Shown: one piece after another, positions 1 to 8,405 of the stretch
How positions within the stretch are numbered: position 1 is the first letter of the stretch
Layout: the number at the start of each line of letters is the position of its first letter
Assembly: GCA_002238605.1 (NCBI GenBank)
Contig: MPMR01000002.1
Location: forward strand, 186,001 to 250,000
DNA from: BD2-11 clade cluster bacterium bin43
GTDB taxonomy: Bacteria; Gemmatimonadota; Gemmatimonadetes; Longimicrobiales; Gaopeijiaceae
Direction: 5' to 3'
Length of the DNA: 64,000 nucleotides
The notes under the pieces: model-generated
The model's input: only the letters and a program-made list of their open reading frames with translations
Databases searched by the model: none
Told to the model about the DNA's origin: nothing
Program-made: the position numbers and the translations under genes

Positions 1-201
1 GACCGAAGGAAAATCCCGTCCCCGCTCGCGCGTCGCCGTGAAGGCCCGAAGGCGAGCGCGGAGCGCACTGGATGACTGACGCCCCGGGCTGCACGCCGCC
101 GCCCGGGGAAGCCGCCGGAGCGGGCAACCGGAACCTGGCGGTGTCCATCCCATTAGACACTACAGAGCACCGCATCAACCTCGACCTTCCCTGACCCGCC
201 G
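1..201. other. Left-edge non-coding or partial sequence
   Basis: No complete gene is visible here. Two forward frames are open from base 1 to stops near 75-80, so the tail of an upstream gene cut by the window edge is possible, but the short peptides are Arg/Ala-rich and not recognisable. The stretch just before 202 presumably holds the leader of the first gene; I see no convincing promoter. Confidence 0.3.
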
Positions 202-1344
202 ATGGCCATCCACCAGTTCCCACTCGTCCGGCGGCAGCCGCATCGCAGCGTCCCGCTCGCGCATGACCGCACCCCGGGCGGAGCCGCCCCCGCTTGGGGC
301 GCATTCCTCCTGCTGATGTTCGGCCTCGCCGCCGCGTATCCAGTGCAGGCCCAGATCACCGGCTACGTGCTCAACGAGGAGGGCGACCCGGTCGCCGGCG
401 CGGCCGTGGAGGCCTGGGCGGCGGACCGCAAGATCGGAGGCCGGCTGGCCGATGAGGACGGCTGGTTCCTCTTCCCCGCCAACATGACGGGACAGATTCG
501 CGCACTGTACGCGGGACAGCTCGGATACCATCCGGAAGTAGTCCAGATGGAGGAAGGCGTCGACGCCTACGAGATCCGCCTGACCCGCGAACCCATTCCG
601 CTTCCCGAGCTGGTCGTGGATGCGCAACGGGCCCGCTGCGCCGGCGGAGAGGATCGCGACGCGCGACGCCTGTGGGAGTACGCCGCCGCGCGCTACAACC
701 AGGGTCTGGACACGCTGGGCGTGGCCACCTACCTGGCATCCGTGGAATCCATCCTGCCGGAAGGTGAGGTGGGGACGGTCCAGGCTGCGGGCGAGGCCAT
801 CGCCCAGCGCGGGTCCTCTTCCCTGCTCCGCTTCAGCTGGCGGCGGCGCATCGAGCGCGAGGGGTACGCGTACCAGATCCGGCGAACGACCCCCGAGCAA
901 TCGTACACGTCCTGGGTCTATCCTCCTCTGGAGGCGGATTTCGCCCCGCACTTCGCGGGGGAGTTCTTCGGCGACCGGCATCGCTTCCAGTTCGACAGGG
1001 TCGAGGAGCCCGACCAGGACGGGAGCGTGACGGTGGTGTTCTGCGCACGGGACGACGACCATCCGTCGATGGAAGGCACGCTGGTCATCAGCCCGGACAC
1101 GACGATCGCGGTTGCCCAGTGGCTCTTCCGCACCCCGGAGCCGGTCGAGCATGCGGGCGGGCGGGCGGTGTTCGGCCCACTCGCGGACGATCCCGAAGAC
1201 TCGTATCTGCTGCCCATCGAGGGTGTCTTCTGGCGCAGGTCGCCGCCCGACAGCTTCTGGCAGCGGTACCAGAAGTTCGAGCGGTGGATGGTGGCGCAGG
1301 GAGACTCGGTACCTTTCCTTCCCAAGAGACCTGGCGGAGATTAG
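202..1344 (+). CDS. Exported protein with carboxypeptidase-regulatory-like N-terminal domain
   Basis: 380 aa. A basic N-terminal stretch is followed by a hydrophobic segment at about residues 30-48 ending in an AQA-type signal-peptidase site. The mature protein opens with ITGYVLNEEGDPVAGAAVEA, the usual start of a carboxypeptidase-regulatory-like (Ig/prealbumin-fold) domain, reaching about residue 125. The remaining 250 residues match no enzyme I recognise. Members of this architecture are usually secreted or periplasmic and often lie near outer-membrane receptors, but no receptor gene is adjacent here. The PQQ-dehydrogenase gene follows after 53 bp on the same strand, so the two may be co-transcribed. 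The function is not predicted. Confidence 0.75.
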   Translation: MAIHQFPLVRRQPHRSVPLAHDRTPGGAAPAWGAFLLLMFGLAAAYPVQAQITGYVLNEEGDPVAGAAVEAWAADRKIGGRLADEDGWFLFPANMTGQIRALYAGQLGYHPEVVQMEEGVDAYEIRLTREPIPLPELVVDAQRARCAGGEDRDARRLWEYAAARYNQGLDTLGVATYLASVESILPEGEVGTVQAAGEAIAQRGSSSLLRFSWRRRIEREGYAYQIRRTTPEQSYTSWVYPPLEADFAPHFAGEFFGDRHRFQFDRVEEPDQDGSVTVVFCARDDDHPSMEGTLVISPDTTIAVAQWLFRTPEPVEHAGGRAVFGPLADDPEDSYLLPIEGVFWRRSPPDSFWQRYQKFERWMVAQGDSVPFLPKRPGGD

Positions 1345-1397
1345 GGCGGCCTGCGGGTACGCCGCAGCAACCTTCGCCCCCCGAACCCGCCACCGCC

Positions 1398-3332
1398 ATG
1401 AAACGCTTTGCCTTCGGCACGCGCGTTCGCGCCGGCTTCGTGGTCCTCCTGCTGTCCGCCTGCGCCGACGCCGCCCCCGCGCCCCGGCCACCCGGCGACG
1501 GGGACTGGGTGGCCTACGGCCGGGACGCGGGAGGATCCAGCTATTCGCCGCTCGACCAGATCACGACCGCGAATGTCGGCGGGCTCGAGCTGGCGTGGAG
1601 CTGGGAGACGGGCGAGGAGCCGATTCCCGGCCCTCTTTCGCCGATTCGCGGGCAGGAGGTGCGGCCGGGCAACTTTGAGACCACGCCGCTCGCCTTCAAC
1701 GACACGCTCTTCTTCACCACGGCCTACAACCGCGTCATCGCCCTCGAAGGCAGCACCGGCAGACCGCTCTGGGAGTACGACCCGCGCACCGTGGAGTGGG
1801 GGCAGCCGCCCAACGGAACGGGCTTCGTGCACCGCGGGGTGGCGGTGTGGAGCGGGCCGGGCGAGCGGCGCATCTTCCTCAACACGCGCTGGCGCCTGAT
1901 TGCGCTCGACGCCGCCACCGGCGAGCCGGTGCAGTCGTTCGGGCACCGGGGCGAGATCGACCTCACCGAGCAGCTGCTCTGGCCCACCAACCGCCTGCAC
2001 TACACGCAGACGTCGCCGCCCGTGGTCTTCGAGGACCTGGTCATCGTCGGCAACGGGGTATGGGACGGCTTCGTCTACCCGCGCGATCCGCCCGGCAACG
2101 TGCAGGCCTTCGACGTGCACACCGGCGAGCTGGTGTGGTCGTTCAACCTCATCCCGCAGCCCGGCGAGCCCGGAAACGAGACCTGGGAGGACGGCAGCTG
2201 GGACTACACGGGACACACGAATGCGTGGGCGCCGATGGTGGTGGACGAGGAGCGCGGGCTCCTGTACGCGGGGATCGGCACGCCGTCCAACGACTACTAC
2301 GGCGGCCACCGCCTGGGCGACAACCTGTACGCCGAGTCGCTGGTGGCCCTCGACGCGCGCACCGGCGAGCTGGCGTGGCACTTCCAGACGGTGCGCCACG
2401 GGCTGTGGGACTTCGACCTGCCGGGTGCGCCGGTGCTCTTCACCGTGGCGGTGGACGGCCGCGCGGTCGACGCGGTGGCGGTGGCCGGCAAGACCGGCTT
2501 CGTCTACACCTTCGACCGGGAGACCGGCGAGCCGGTGTGGCCCATCGAGGAGCGGCCGGTGCCGCCGAGCGACGTGCCTGGCGAGGTTGCAGCGGCGACC
2601 CAGCCCTTCCCCACCTCCCCACCCCCCTTCGCCCGCCAGGGATTCACCCCCGATGACCTCATCGACCTCACCCCGGAGCTGCGGCGGCGCGCCGAGGAGC
2701 TGACCGCCGGCTACCGCTTCGGGCCCCTCTACGAGCCGCCTTCCATGGAGGGCACCATCGCCATGCCGGGCATCCTGGGCGGCGGCAACTGGGGCGGGGT
2801 GGCGGTGGACCCGGCGAGCGCCGTCCTGTTCGTGAAGTCCTCCGAGGAGGCCAGCCTGCTCAGGATCGCACCCGCCAACCCGGCCACCACGGTTGCCGAC
2901 TACGGCATCGATCGCACGGCCTCCAGGACCCTGACGGTCGACGGACTGCCCATCTCCAACCCGCCGTACGGGACCCTCACCGCCATCGACATGAACGGCG
3001 GCGCGATCCTCTGGCAGGAGGCGGTCGGGGAGCGCCCGGAGATCGCGGGCCATCCCGCGCTGGCCGCGCTCGACCTGCCCGCCCGGCTGGGGGTGGTGGG
3101 GGCGCCGGGCCCGTTTGCAACCGGCGGCGGCCTGGTGTTCCTCACGGGCGGCTCGGACATCCTGTACGCCTTCGACGCGGCGAGCGGGGAGGTGCTGTGG
3201 GAAGGCCGGCTGCCCGCGCGGGCCTACGCCAACCCTATGACCTTCGAGACACGCGACGGGCGCCAGCTGGTGGTCATCGCAACCGGCGAACGCGAGGGAG
3301 CGGCGCTGCTGGCGTTCGCGCTGGGGAGCTAG
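1398..3332 (+). CDS. PQQ-dependent dehydrogenase, lipoprotein
   Basis: 644 aa from the ATG at 1398. The open frame runs further upstream, but this start gives a clean lipoprotein signal (hydrophobic VVLLLSAC, Cys22 as lipidation site). The mature protein begins with a WVAYGRDAGGSSYSPLDQI segment, the hallmark first blade of quinoprotein glucose/alcohol dehydrogenases. Repeated A-x-D-x-x-T-G-E-x-x-W blades follow, as does the WHFQTVRHGLWDFDLP segment typical of the glucose-dehydrogenase branch. Such enzymes oxidise sugars or alcohols in the periplasm with pyrroloquinoline quinone and pass electrons to the respiratory chain; the substrate cannot be told from sequence. No pqq biosynthesis genes are in the window. 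The stop lies 1 bp from the stop of the convergent asparagine synthetase gene. Confidence 0.9.
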   Translation: MKRFAFGTRVRAGFVVLLLSACADAAPAPRPPGDGDWVAYGRDAGGSSYSPLDQITTANVGGLELAWSWETGEEPIPGPLSPIRGQEVRPGNFETTPLAFNDTLFFTTAYNRVIALEGSTGRPLWEYDPRTVEWGQPPNGTGFVHRGVAVWSGPGERRIFLNTRWRLIALDAATGEPVQSFGHRGEIDLTEQLLWPTNRLHYTQTSPPVVFEDLVIVGNGVWDGFVYPRDPPGNVQAFDVHTGELVWSFNLIPQPGEPGNETWEDGSWDYTGHTNAWAPMVVDEERGLLYAGIGTPSNDYYGGHRLGDNLYAESLVALDARTGELAWHFQTVRHGLWDFDLPGAPVLFTVAVDGRAVDAVAVAGKTGFVYTFDRETGEPVWPIEERPVPPSDVPGEVAAATQPFPTSPPPFARQGFTPDDLIDLTPELRRRAEELTAGYRFGPLYEPPSMEGTIAMPGILGGGNWGGVAVDPASAVLFVKSSEEASLLRIAPANPATTVADYGIDRTASRTLTVDGLPISNPPYGTLTAIDMNGGAILWQEAVGERPEIAGHPALAALDLPARLGVVGAPGPFATGGGLVFLTGGSDILYAFDAASGEVLWEGRLPARAYANPMTFETRDGRQLVVIATGEREGAALLAFALGS

Positions 3333-3333
3333 C

Positions 3334-5340
3334 CTACAGCCCGTACCTCTCCTGTAGCACCGCCGCCGAGGCCAGCATCAGCAGGAGCGAATCGACGGAG
3401 GGACGATCCCGGTCCGCGAGACGCGGCAGGCCGTCCAGGATCCCCGTCACCGCGCCGGCGTCCAGGAACGGGACCGCGCGCACCGACGCTCCGCGCAACG
3501 TGTCCTGCAGGAAATCGTGGAGCGGGCCCTCGGTGCCGACCGCGGAGGGAGCCATGAACGCGCGCTTGGCCCTGCCATATACCGCATCGGGGATGTAGGG
3601 CCGCATCGCTTCACGGAGCAGGCGCTTTTCTCCGGGAGGAGCGGTGAGCACCGCGAGCGGCAGGCGGTTCGCGTACTCGAACAGCTCGTGGTCGAGAAAC
3701 GGGAGGCGCACCTCCACCCCGTGCGCCATGTCCAGACGATCCGCGGCGAGGTGGTAGTTGACGAAGAGCGAGTGCAGCCAGAGGTAGAGGAGCTGCCGCG
3801 ACGGCTCCCGCCGGGAGAGGGCGCCGGAGGCGCGTGCACGCCGGTAGAAGGCATGATAGAGGTCGTATCCAGCGAAGCCGCGCAGGAAGTCCTCGGCGCA
3901 CACCGACTGGATGAGCCCGAGCCCCCGGGTTAGTCGCGTGAAGAGCGAGGGAGCCGAGGGCAGCAGCAGCGCGATGCGGGCGAGCCACGGGGAGACGGCC
4001 GCGAGCCCGGGGTACTCCCGTGCCGGAGAGCGCAGCAGCCCGCGCAGGATTCGCAGGATCTTCCGCGGGCCGAGCCCTCCTCCCCCCGCCCCCGCCGCGG
4101 CGCGCAGGAACTCGTAGCCGAAGAAGGCCTCGTCGGCGCCCTCGCCCGCCAGCACCGACCGGTATCCGGCCTCGCGAACGCCGCGCGCAAGCAGATAGCG
4201 GGCAACGCCATGCGTGTTGTACTGGAGCGTCTCGGCGTGCCGGACCGCGTCCGGGAAGTGGTCGGCCAGCGCGGCGTCGTCCAGCATCACGACGGTGTGA
4301 TCCGCGCCGGCCGCAGCCGCCATCTCACGCGCTCCCGCGCTCTCGTCGTACTCTCGGCGCTCGAACCCGACCGTGAAGGCCGCAACCGGCTTCCCGGTCC
4401 CTGCCGCGGCCAGCCCCAGCACCGAAGAGGAATCCAGGCCGCCGCTCAACAGGCACCCCACCGGCACGCCGGCGACCATGCGCAGGCGGACGGCCTCCTC
4501 CGTCAACCCGCGCACGCGCTCGACCGCTTGCGTGAATCCGGAAATCGTGGGCGCGTCGCCGGACCGCTTGTGGACGGAGGCGGTGGCCGACCAGCCGTGC
4601 CGGCTTGGACCGGTGGCCCCGGCTCCCGCCCCGGCTCGGCCCCCACGGCGCAACCAGCCCCCCTGCCGCGGCGACGGCGGCAGATCCCAGTACGGCTCCA
4701 GCTGCAGGCCATCCGCACCGGCCCGCAGAACGTGCCCGGGCGGCACCTGCGAGATCCCGGCAAAGAGGGACCGCCGCTCGTCCGGGCAGGCGTGGAGCGC
4801 ATGGTAGACCGCGCGCCCATCCCACGAACGCGGGATCCCCGCCGCGAACAGCGCCTTCGCCTCCGACGCCAGGTACACCGCGCCGCGATGCTCCGCGAAG
4901 AAGAGCGGCTTCATCCCGAAACGGTCTCGCGCGGCGAAGAGACGCCCCGACTCCTCGTCCCAGACGACGAAGGCGAACTGGCCACGCAAGCGCTCCAGGC
5001 ATCCGGCGCCGAGCTCTTCATAGAGATGCAGCGCGATCTCGCTGTCGGAGCGGGTGCGGAAGCGGTGCCCCCGCGCTTCGAGTTCCGACCGAATCCGCGC
5101 GAAGTCGTAGAACTGGCCGTTGACGATGATCCGCAGCCGCGCGTCCTCGCCGGCGATCGGCTGAAAGCCCTCCGGATCGTTGATGGCGAGAAGGGTGTGG
5201 CCCAGTCCCGCTCGGCCGCCGGGGGAAACCCAGGTCCGCGTTCCGTCCGGACCCCGGTGCTCCAGCGCCTCGGTGGCGCGCCGGAGCGCGGCTCCGGGGA
5301 CCGGGCCGCTGCGCGACAGGATGGCGACGATTCCGCACAT
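3334..5340 (-). CDS. asnB: Asparagine synthetase (glutamine-hydrolysing) family protein
   Basis: 668 aa. It starts MCGIVAIL, so Cys2 becomes the N-terminal nucleophile of a class II glutamine amidotransferase after Met removal; RGPDG and the GQFYDF glutaminase motifs follow. The C-terminal synthetase domain carries the PP-loop SGGLDSS at residues 299-305 and a GEGADEAFFGYEF segment. A Gly/Arg/Ala-rich insert of about 40 residues (around 235-275) separates the two domains. The family makes Asn from Asp, ATP and Gln, but many long AsnB paralogues amidate other carboxylates such as cell-surface or peptide substrates. The partner gene 16 bp upstream encodes an HTTM membrane protein, which suggests a specialised role rather than bulk Asn synthesis; this is inference. 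Confidence 0.88.
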   Translation of the reverse strand: MCGIVAILSRSGPVPGAALRRATEALEHRGPDGTRTWVSPGGRAGLGHTLLAINDPEGFQPIAGEDARLRIIVNGQFYDFARIRSELEARGHRFRTRSDSEIALHLYEELGAGCLERLRGQFAFVVWDEESGRLFAARDRFGMKPLFFAEHRGAVYLASEAKALFAAGIPRSWDGRAVYHALHACPDERRSLFAGISQVPPGHVLRAGADGLQLEPYWDLPPSPRQGGWLRRGGRAGAGAGATGPSRHGWSATASVHKRSGDAPTISGFTQAVERVRGLTEEAVRLRMVAGVPVGCLLSGGLDSSSVLGLAAAGTGKPVAAFTVGFERREYDESAGAREMAAAAGADHTVVMLDDAALADHFPDAVRHAETLQYNTHGVARYLLARGVREAGYRSVLAGEGADEAFFGYEFLRAAAGAGGGGLGPRKILRILRGLLRSPAREYPGLAAVSPWLARIALLLPSAPSLFTRLTRGLGLIQSVCAEDFLRGFAGYDLYHAFYRRARASGALSRREPSRQLLYLWLHSLFVNYHLAADRLDMAHGVEVRLPFLDHELFEYANRLPLAVLTAPPGEKRLLREAMRPYIPDAVYGRAKRAFMAPSAVGTEGPLHDFLQDTLRGASVRAVPFLDAGAVTGILDGLPRLADRDRPSVDSLLLMLASAAVLQERYGL

Positions 5341-5356
5341 CGGAAGTCCCGGATCC

Positions 5357-6811
5357 TCAGCTCGGAGAGTGCATGACGGCGTCGCCGCGCCGGCAGGTGA
5401 AGCGCATCAGCGACCGCCGCTCGCCGCGGGTCAGCTCCAGGTTGTCCGCGGTGATCCGCTGCACGACCGCGACCACATCGATCGTTCCCGCCTCGGGATG
5501 CGCTCGGGCGTAGCGGCGGGCGTGGCGGACCAGCAGCGACCTGTGCACCGCCTCGAGCTTCGCCGGGCCCAGCTGCAGCCAGATGTTGCCGACCAGGTAG
5601 GACTGCAGCAGCAGATGGCGCATGCTCTGCGGAAAGAGTGCTTCGGAATCGATGCAACGGCCCCGGGGACCGCGCATGCCCTCCGCCTCCCCCACCCTCC
5701 TCACCTCGAAGCGCACATGGTAGTTGCGCTCGTCGACCCAGTCGAAGAGCCGGTAGCTCTGATACACCCCCGCCATCCAGAGCAGCGCCTGCACCGGGTT
5801 GTACCAGCCCCGCGACGAGTAGCGCTCCGTCAGCCGCGTGCCAGTGAACACGATGTCCCAGAGCAGCATGATCGCGATCAGCACGACCAGGGCGACCGCC
5901 ACCAGCCCCGCGGGAGCAAGCCCGGCCGCCGAGACCTCCCGCAGAGGCGGAAGCCCCAGGCCGCCGAGCATGATCTCCGGGGCGAAGGCGAGCGGCAACA
6001 CCCCGAGCATGGCGCTGTTGGAATAGGGGATCTTGAGAGTCAGCGCGATCCCTCCATGGAAGATGACGGCTCCCGCCGCCAGCAGCCACTTGACCGCGGA
6101 ACCGGCGGGGAGCACGAAGATGAGGGCGAAGAGCGGCTCCACGACCAGGGCGGCGTGGGTGACCCACCGCAGCGGCGTGCGACAGCGCAGCGTCCACAAG
6201 TCCGGCGCGCGGGCGATGGGCATCCGGAGGGCCGCGTGCATGGCCGACCCATCCCGCCACATGGGGCTTGTGAACTTGTAGAACCCCGCAACCACGTAGA
6301 CGAGCACCATGTTGGCGAGGAATGCCCGCGGTGCCAGGCCCGGAACCGTCGCCAGACTCCACTCCCGAATCTCCGGTCCGCCGGCCAGCAGATCGGGCAG
6401 GGTGAGGGTATGCCCGACCGGAAGCAGCACCAGCCACAGGCAGAACAGGTGTATCATGGCGTCGTCGAGGTACGCAGCCAGCACGTTCCAGCGGTAGTTG
6501 GAGACGGCCGCCAGGAACATGAACGCGGCGGCCGCCCTCGGATGGTATCCCACGACGACCAGCAGCGAGGCCGCGCACCCGCCGAGGAAAACGACCCGAA
6601 ACAGCCAGCCGGGCATCCCCGGCTGAAAGAGGCTGAGCCGGGTGGGCGGAAGGAGCCCGACCACCAGCCGGTGGTCGATGAGGCCGTCCGGATCGCTGAA
6701 GTCCCGCGACTGCCTGAGCGCTCCCAGGAAGTAGAAGAAGAGGACGCCGCCGATCAGGATGCGGGCCATGTCCACGGGCAGCGCGTAGACGGGTGCGGTG
6801 ATCGCGCTCAA
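5357..6811 (-). CDS. HTTM-domain (vitamin K-dependent gamma-carboxylase-like) membrane protein
   Basis: 484 aa with several hydrophobic helices in the first 310 residues and a soluble C-terminal 150 residues. The pattern of an early helix after the MARIL segment, a SNYRWNVLAAYLDDAMIHL-type loop and a Trp-rich CFYKFTSP-like region fits the HTTM family, whose founding member is vitamin K-dependent gamma-carboxylase. Bacterial members are mostly of unknown function; some act on lipids or proteins. The open frame begins with TTG at 6811 without a strong Shine-Dalgarno. An ATG at 6769 would start just before the first helix and is an alternative. It lies 16 bp upstream of asnB on the same strand, so the two are probably one operon. 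Confidence 0.7.
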   Translation of the reverse strand: MSAITAPVYALPVDMARILIGGVLFFYFLGALRQSRDFSDPDGLIDHRLVVGLLPPTRLSLFQPGMPGWLFRVVFLGGCAASLLVVVGYHPRAAAAFMFLAAVSNYRWNVLAAYLDDAMIHLFCLWLVLLPVGHTLTLPDLLAGGPEIREWSLATVPGLAPRAFLANMVLVYVVAGFYKFTSPMWRDGSAMHAALRMPIARAPDLWTLRCRTPLRWVTHAALVVEPLFALIFVLPAGSAVKWLLAAGAVIFHGGIALTLKIPYSNSAMLGVLPLAFAPEIMLGGLGLPPLREVSAAGLAPAGLVAVALVVLIAIMLLWDIVFTGTRLTERYSSRGWYNPVQALLWMAGVYQSYRLFDWVDERNYHVRFEVRRVGEAEGMRGPRGRCIDSEALFPQSMRHLLLQSYLVGNIWLQLGPAKLEAVHRSLLVRHARRYARAHPEAGTIDVVAVVQRITADNLELTRGERRSLMRFTCRRGDAVMHSPS

Positions 6812-6948
6812 TTCAGCGCCACCGGCGCCTTGTCGCCTTGAGCCCGGCCTCGATCACGCAAAGCGATGTCAGTCGCTGGTGCGGGTGCCCTTCGAGGAGT
6901 CGATGGACGCGGCGAGGCTGCGAACCTGCGCCGGAGCTCCGGCCACAT

Positions 6949-8004
6949 CTACTGCTTGTCCGTGGGCTCGGCGTGCGGCCGCGCCTCGTCCGCACCTGCG
7001 GCGGACCCAGCCGGACCTCCCCGATTCTCCCGCAGCAACTCCTCGGCCCCCTCCGGCAGGAACAGCTTGTCCGAGATGTCCGCGATCTCTTCAGCCTCCT
7101 CCCAGGCCTTCTCGAGCAACCAGAGTTCACCCTCCAGGGCGCGTCGCTCCTGCTCTTCGTGGAGCGCCATTTCGAGGGCGAGCTTGTGCGGCCCGGGCAT
7201 CTTGTTGATGTAGCCCGGAACGCCCTTCTTGTCCTCGAAGCGCTGTCCCTCCGCGATCCGGACCAGAAATCGCTCCGGATGCCCGGTGGTTTCGATGAGG
7301 TCGACGGCGTTTCCGACCGTGTCCCTGCTCCCGCCCATGCGGTTCATCCTGGGAAGGATCGCCCCTGCGAACCGGCGCGCTTCGACTCCCTCGAACCAGG
7401 TCTTCGTCTTTTTCCTGCGCACCTGAAGCCTGAAGCCCTGCGCGTCGTCCGACGGACGCACGCGAGTGCCAAGGAGGTCCTGCTGGTTGAGCTTCAGAAC
7501 GCCCCCTTCGGCGGGGTTGAGCTTCACGAGGGTTCGCCGGCTGTTCCAGATGTTGAACCAGTTCGGAATCTGACTGATCACGCCTGCGCTCAGGCCCGCG
7601 GCAACTCCGCCGACCACGATCCCGCCCACCACCGCAATGCCGGCCGCCCCGAACAGGAGAGCCCGCCGCCGGCGCCGTCCGAACTGATCCCCGTACCGCC
7701 ACGCCGCGAACTCGGGACGCATGGGCTGGCCGATGCGCACCAGGGTGAGTCCCTCCGGATGGCGCGCAAGGCCGATGTTGTCGGTGGAGACGCGGATCCG
7801 GGTGCCGCGGAAGAGGCGCTCGCAGTCCTCGACCGCTTCCCAGCGTTCCTCAAGCGGCGTGAGGTTCCAGCGCTCGCATTTCGTGCACACGACCCAGAGG
7901 CGGCCCCGGGCGGCGTCGAAGGCCAGCCTCCGCCCGACGGGGAACGACTCCACCACCTCGTTGGTTCCCAGCGGCTTCCGGCAGAACATGCACGATGTGT
8001 ACAC
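6949..8004 (-). CDS. Unrecognised membrane protein with N-terminal CxxC zinc-ribbon-like motif
   Basis: 351 aa from a GTG start at 8004, preceded by GGGAG at suitable spacing. Residues 5-45 carry two CxxC pairs (CMFC and CTKC), like a zinc ribbon. A single hydrophobic stretch follows a RRRRR cluster at about 130-160, giving a cytoplasmic zinc ribbon and a large C-terminal part outside the membrane or membrane-associated. The C-terminal 190 residues are charged, with a long acidic helix near 285-325, and show no motif I can name. It lies 137 bp upstream of the HTTM gene on the same strand and is divergent from the DUF819 gene. The function is unknown. Confidence 0.6.
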   Translation of the reverse strand: MYTSCMFCRKPLGTNEVVESFPVGRRLAFDAARGRLWVVCTKCERWNLTPLEERWEAVEDCERLFRGTRIRVSTDNIGLARHPEGLTLVRIGQPMRPEFAAWRYGDQFGRRRRRALLFGAAGIAVVGGIVVGGVAAGLSAGVISQIPNWFNIWNSRRTLVKLNPAEGGVLKLNQQDLLGTRVRPSDDAQGFRLQVRRKKTKTWFEGVEARRFAGAILPRMNRMGGSRDTVGNAVDLIETTGHPERFLVRIAEGQRFEDKKGVPGYINKMPGPHKLALEMALHEEQERRALEGELWLLEKAWEEAEEIADISDKLFLPEGAEELLRENRGGPAGSAAGADEARPHAEPTDKQ

Positions 8005-8405
8005 GGCGCTCCCTGTTGGCTCGCGCGTTCGCGCGCGGAACGTGACGCCGGCTCACCCCGCGGCGACTTGTGTTTCATGCTGCGATCGTGGCAAGGTGCT
8101 GCAGCGGCAAACCTTGCGACTTCTTTACCAAATGTGCCCGCGTTCCGTTTCCCGGCGCTGAAGCCGCCGGCCGGCCGCTGACCATCGCTGGCGCAGGCGC
8201 TGATGCCACCTCCCTCCGGGACACTGAACCTATACTGACATCTACTGATATCATGACTGATATCTACTGACATAATTGCGGAGGGTGATTCAACGTCCCG
8301 CCGTTGACGATCGGTGCTGTTACTACGCTGCGGTCTCCGATCGCCAGCCGGCTGGTCTCGCCGCCCCTCTCCAACACCAGACGGATTGAGACGGAGGAAG
8401 CTCAC
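8005..8405. other. 401-bp divergent intergenic region
   Basis: This gap separates the minus-strand zinc-ribbon gene from the plus-strand DUF819 gene. No gene is supported in it. It contains the AT-rich repeat cluster listed separately at 8231-8276 and a GGAGG Shine-Dalgarno at about 8394 serving the ATG at 8406. It should hold the promoters of both flanking genes. Confidence 0.6.
8235..8273. repeat. Four copies of CTGAYAT in helical phase, putative operator
   Basis: CTGACAT at 8235, CTGATAT at 8245, CTGATAT at 8257 and CTGACAT at 8267 lie on the same strand at spacings of 10, 12 and 10 bp, roughly one helical turn. The middle of the cluster includes the palindrome TGATATCA at 8246-8253. The block is strikingly AT-rich against its surroundings and ends in CATAAT, a possible -10 element. 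Position and phasing suggest a transcription-factor binding array controlling the DUF819/Sel1 pair; the factor is unknown. Confidence 0.5.

Noticed and set aside
3320-3345. Terminator between the PQQ dehydrogenase and asnB genes
   Set aside because: The stops are 1 bp apart and no hairpin is visible in the gap.
4911-6578. 555-codon minus-strand frame spanning the asnB start and most of the HTTM gene
   Set aside because: Both overlapping genes have clear family signatures in their own frames; this one reads as Arg/Gly/Ala filler.
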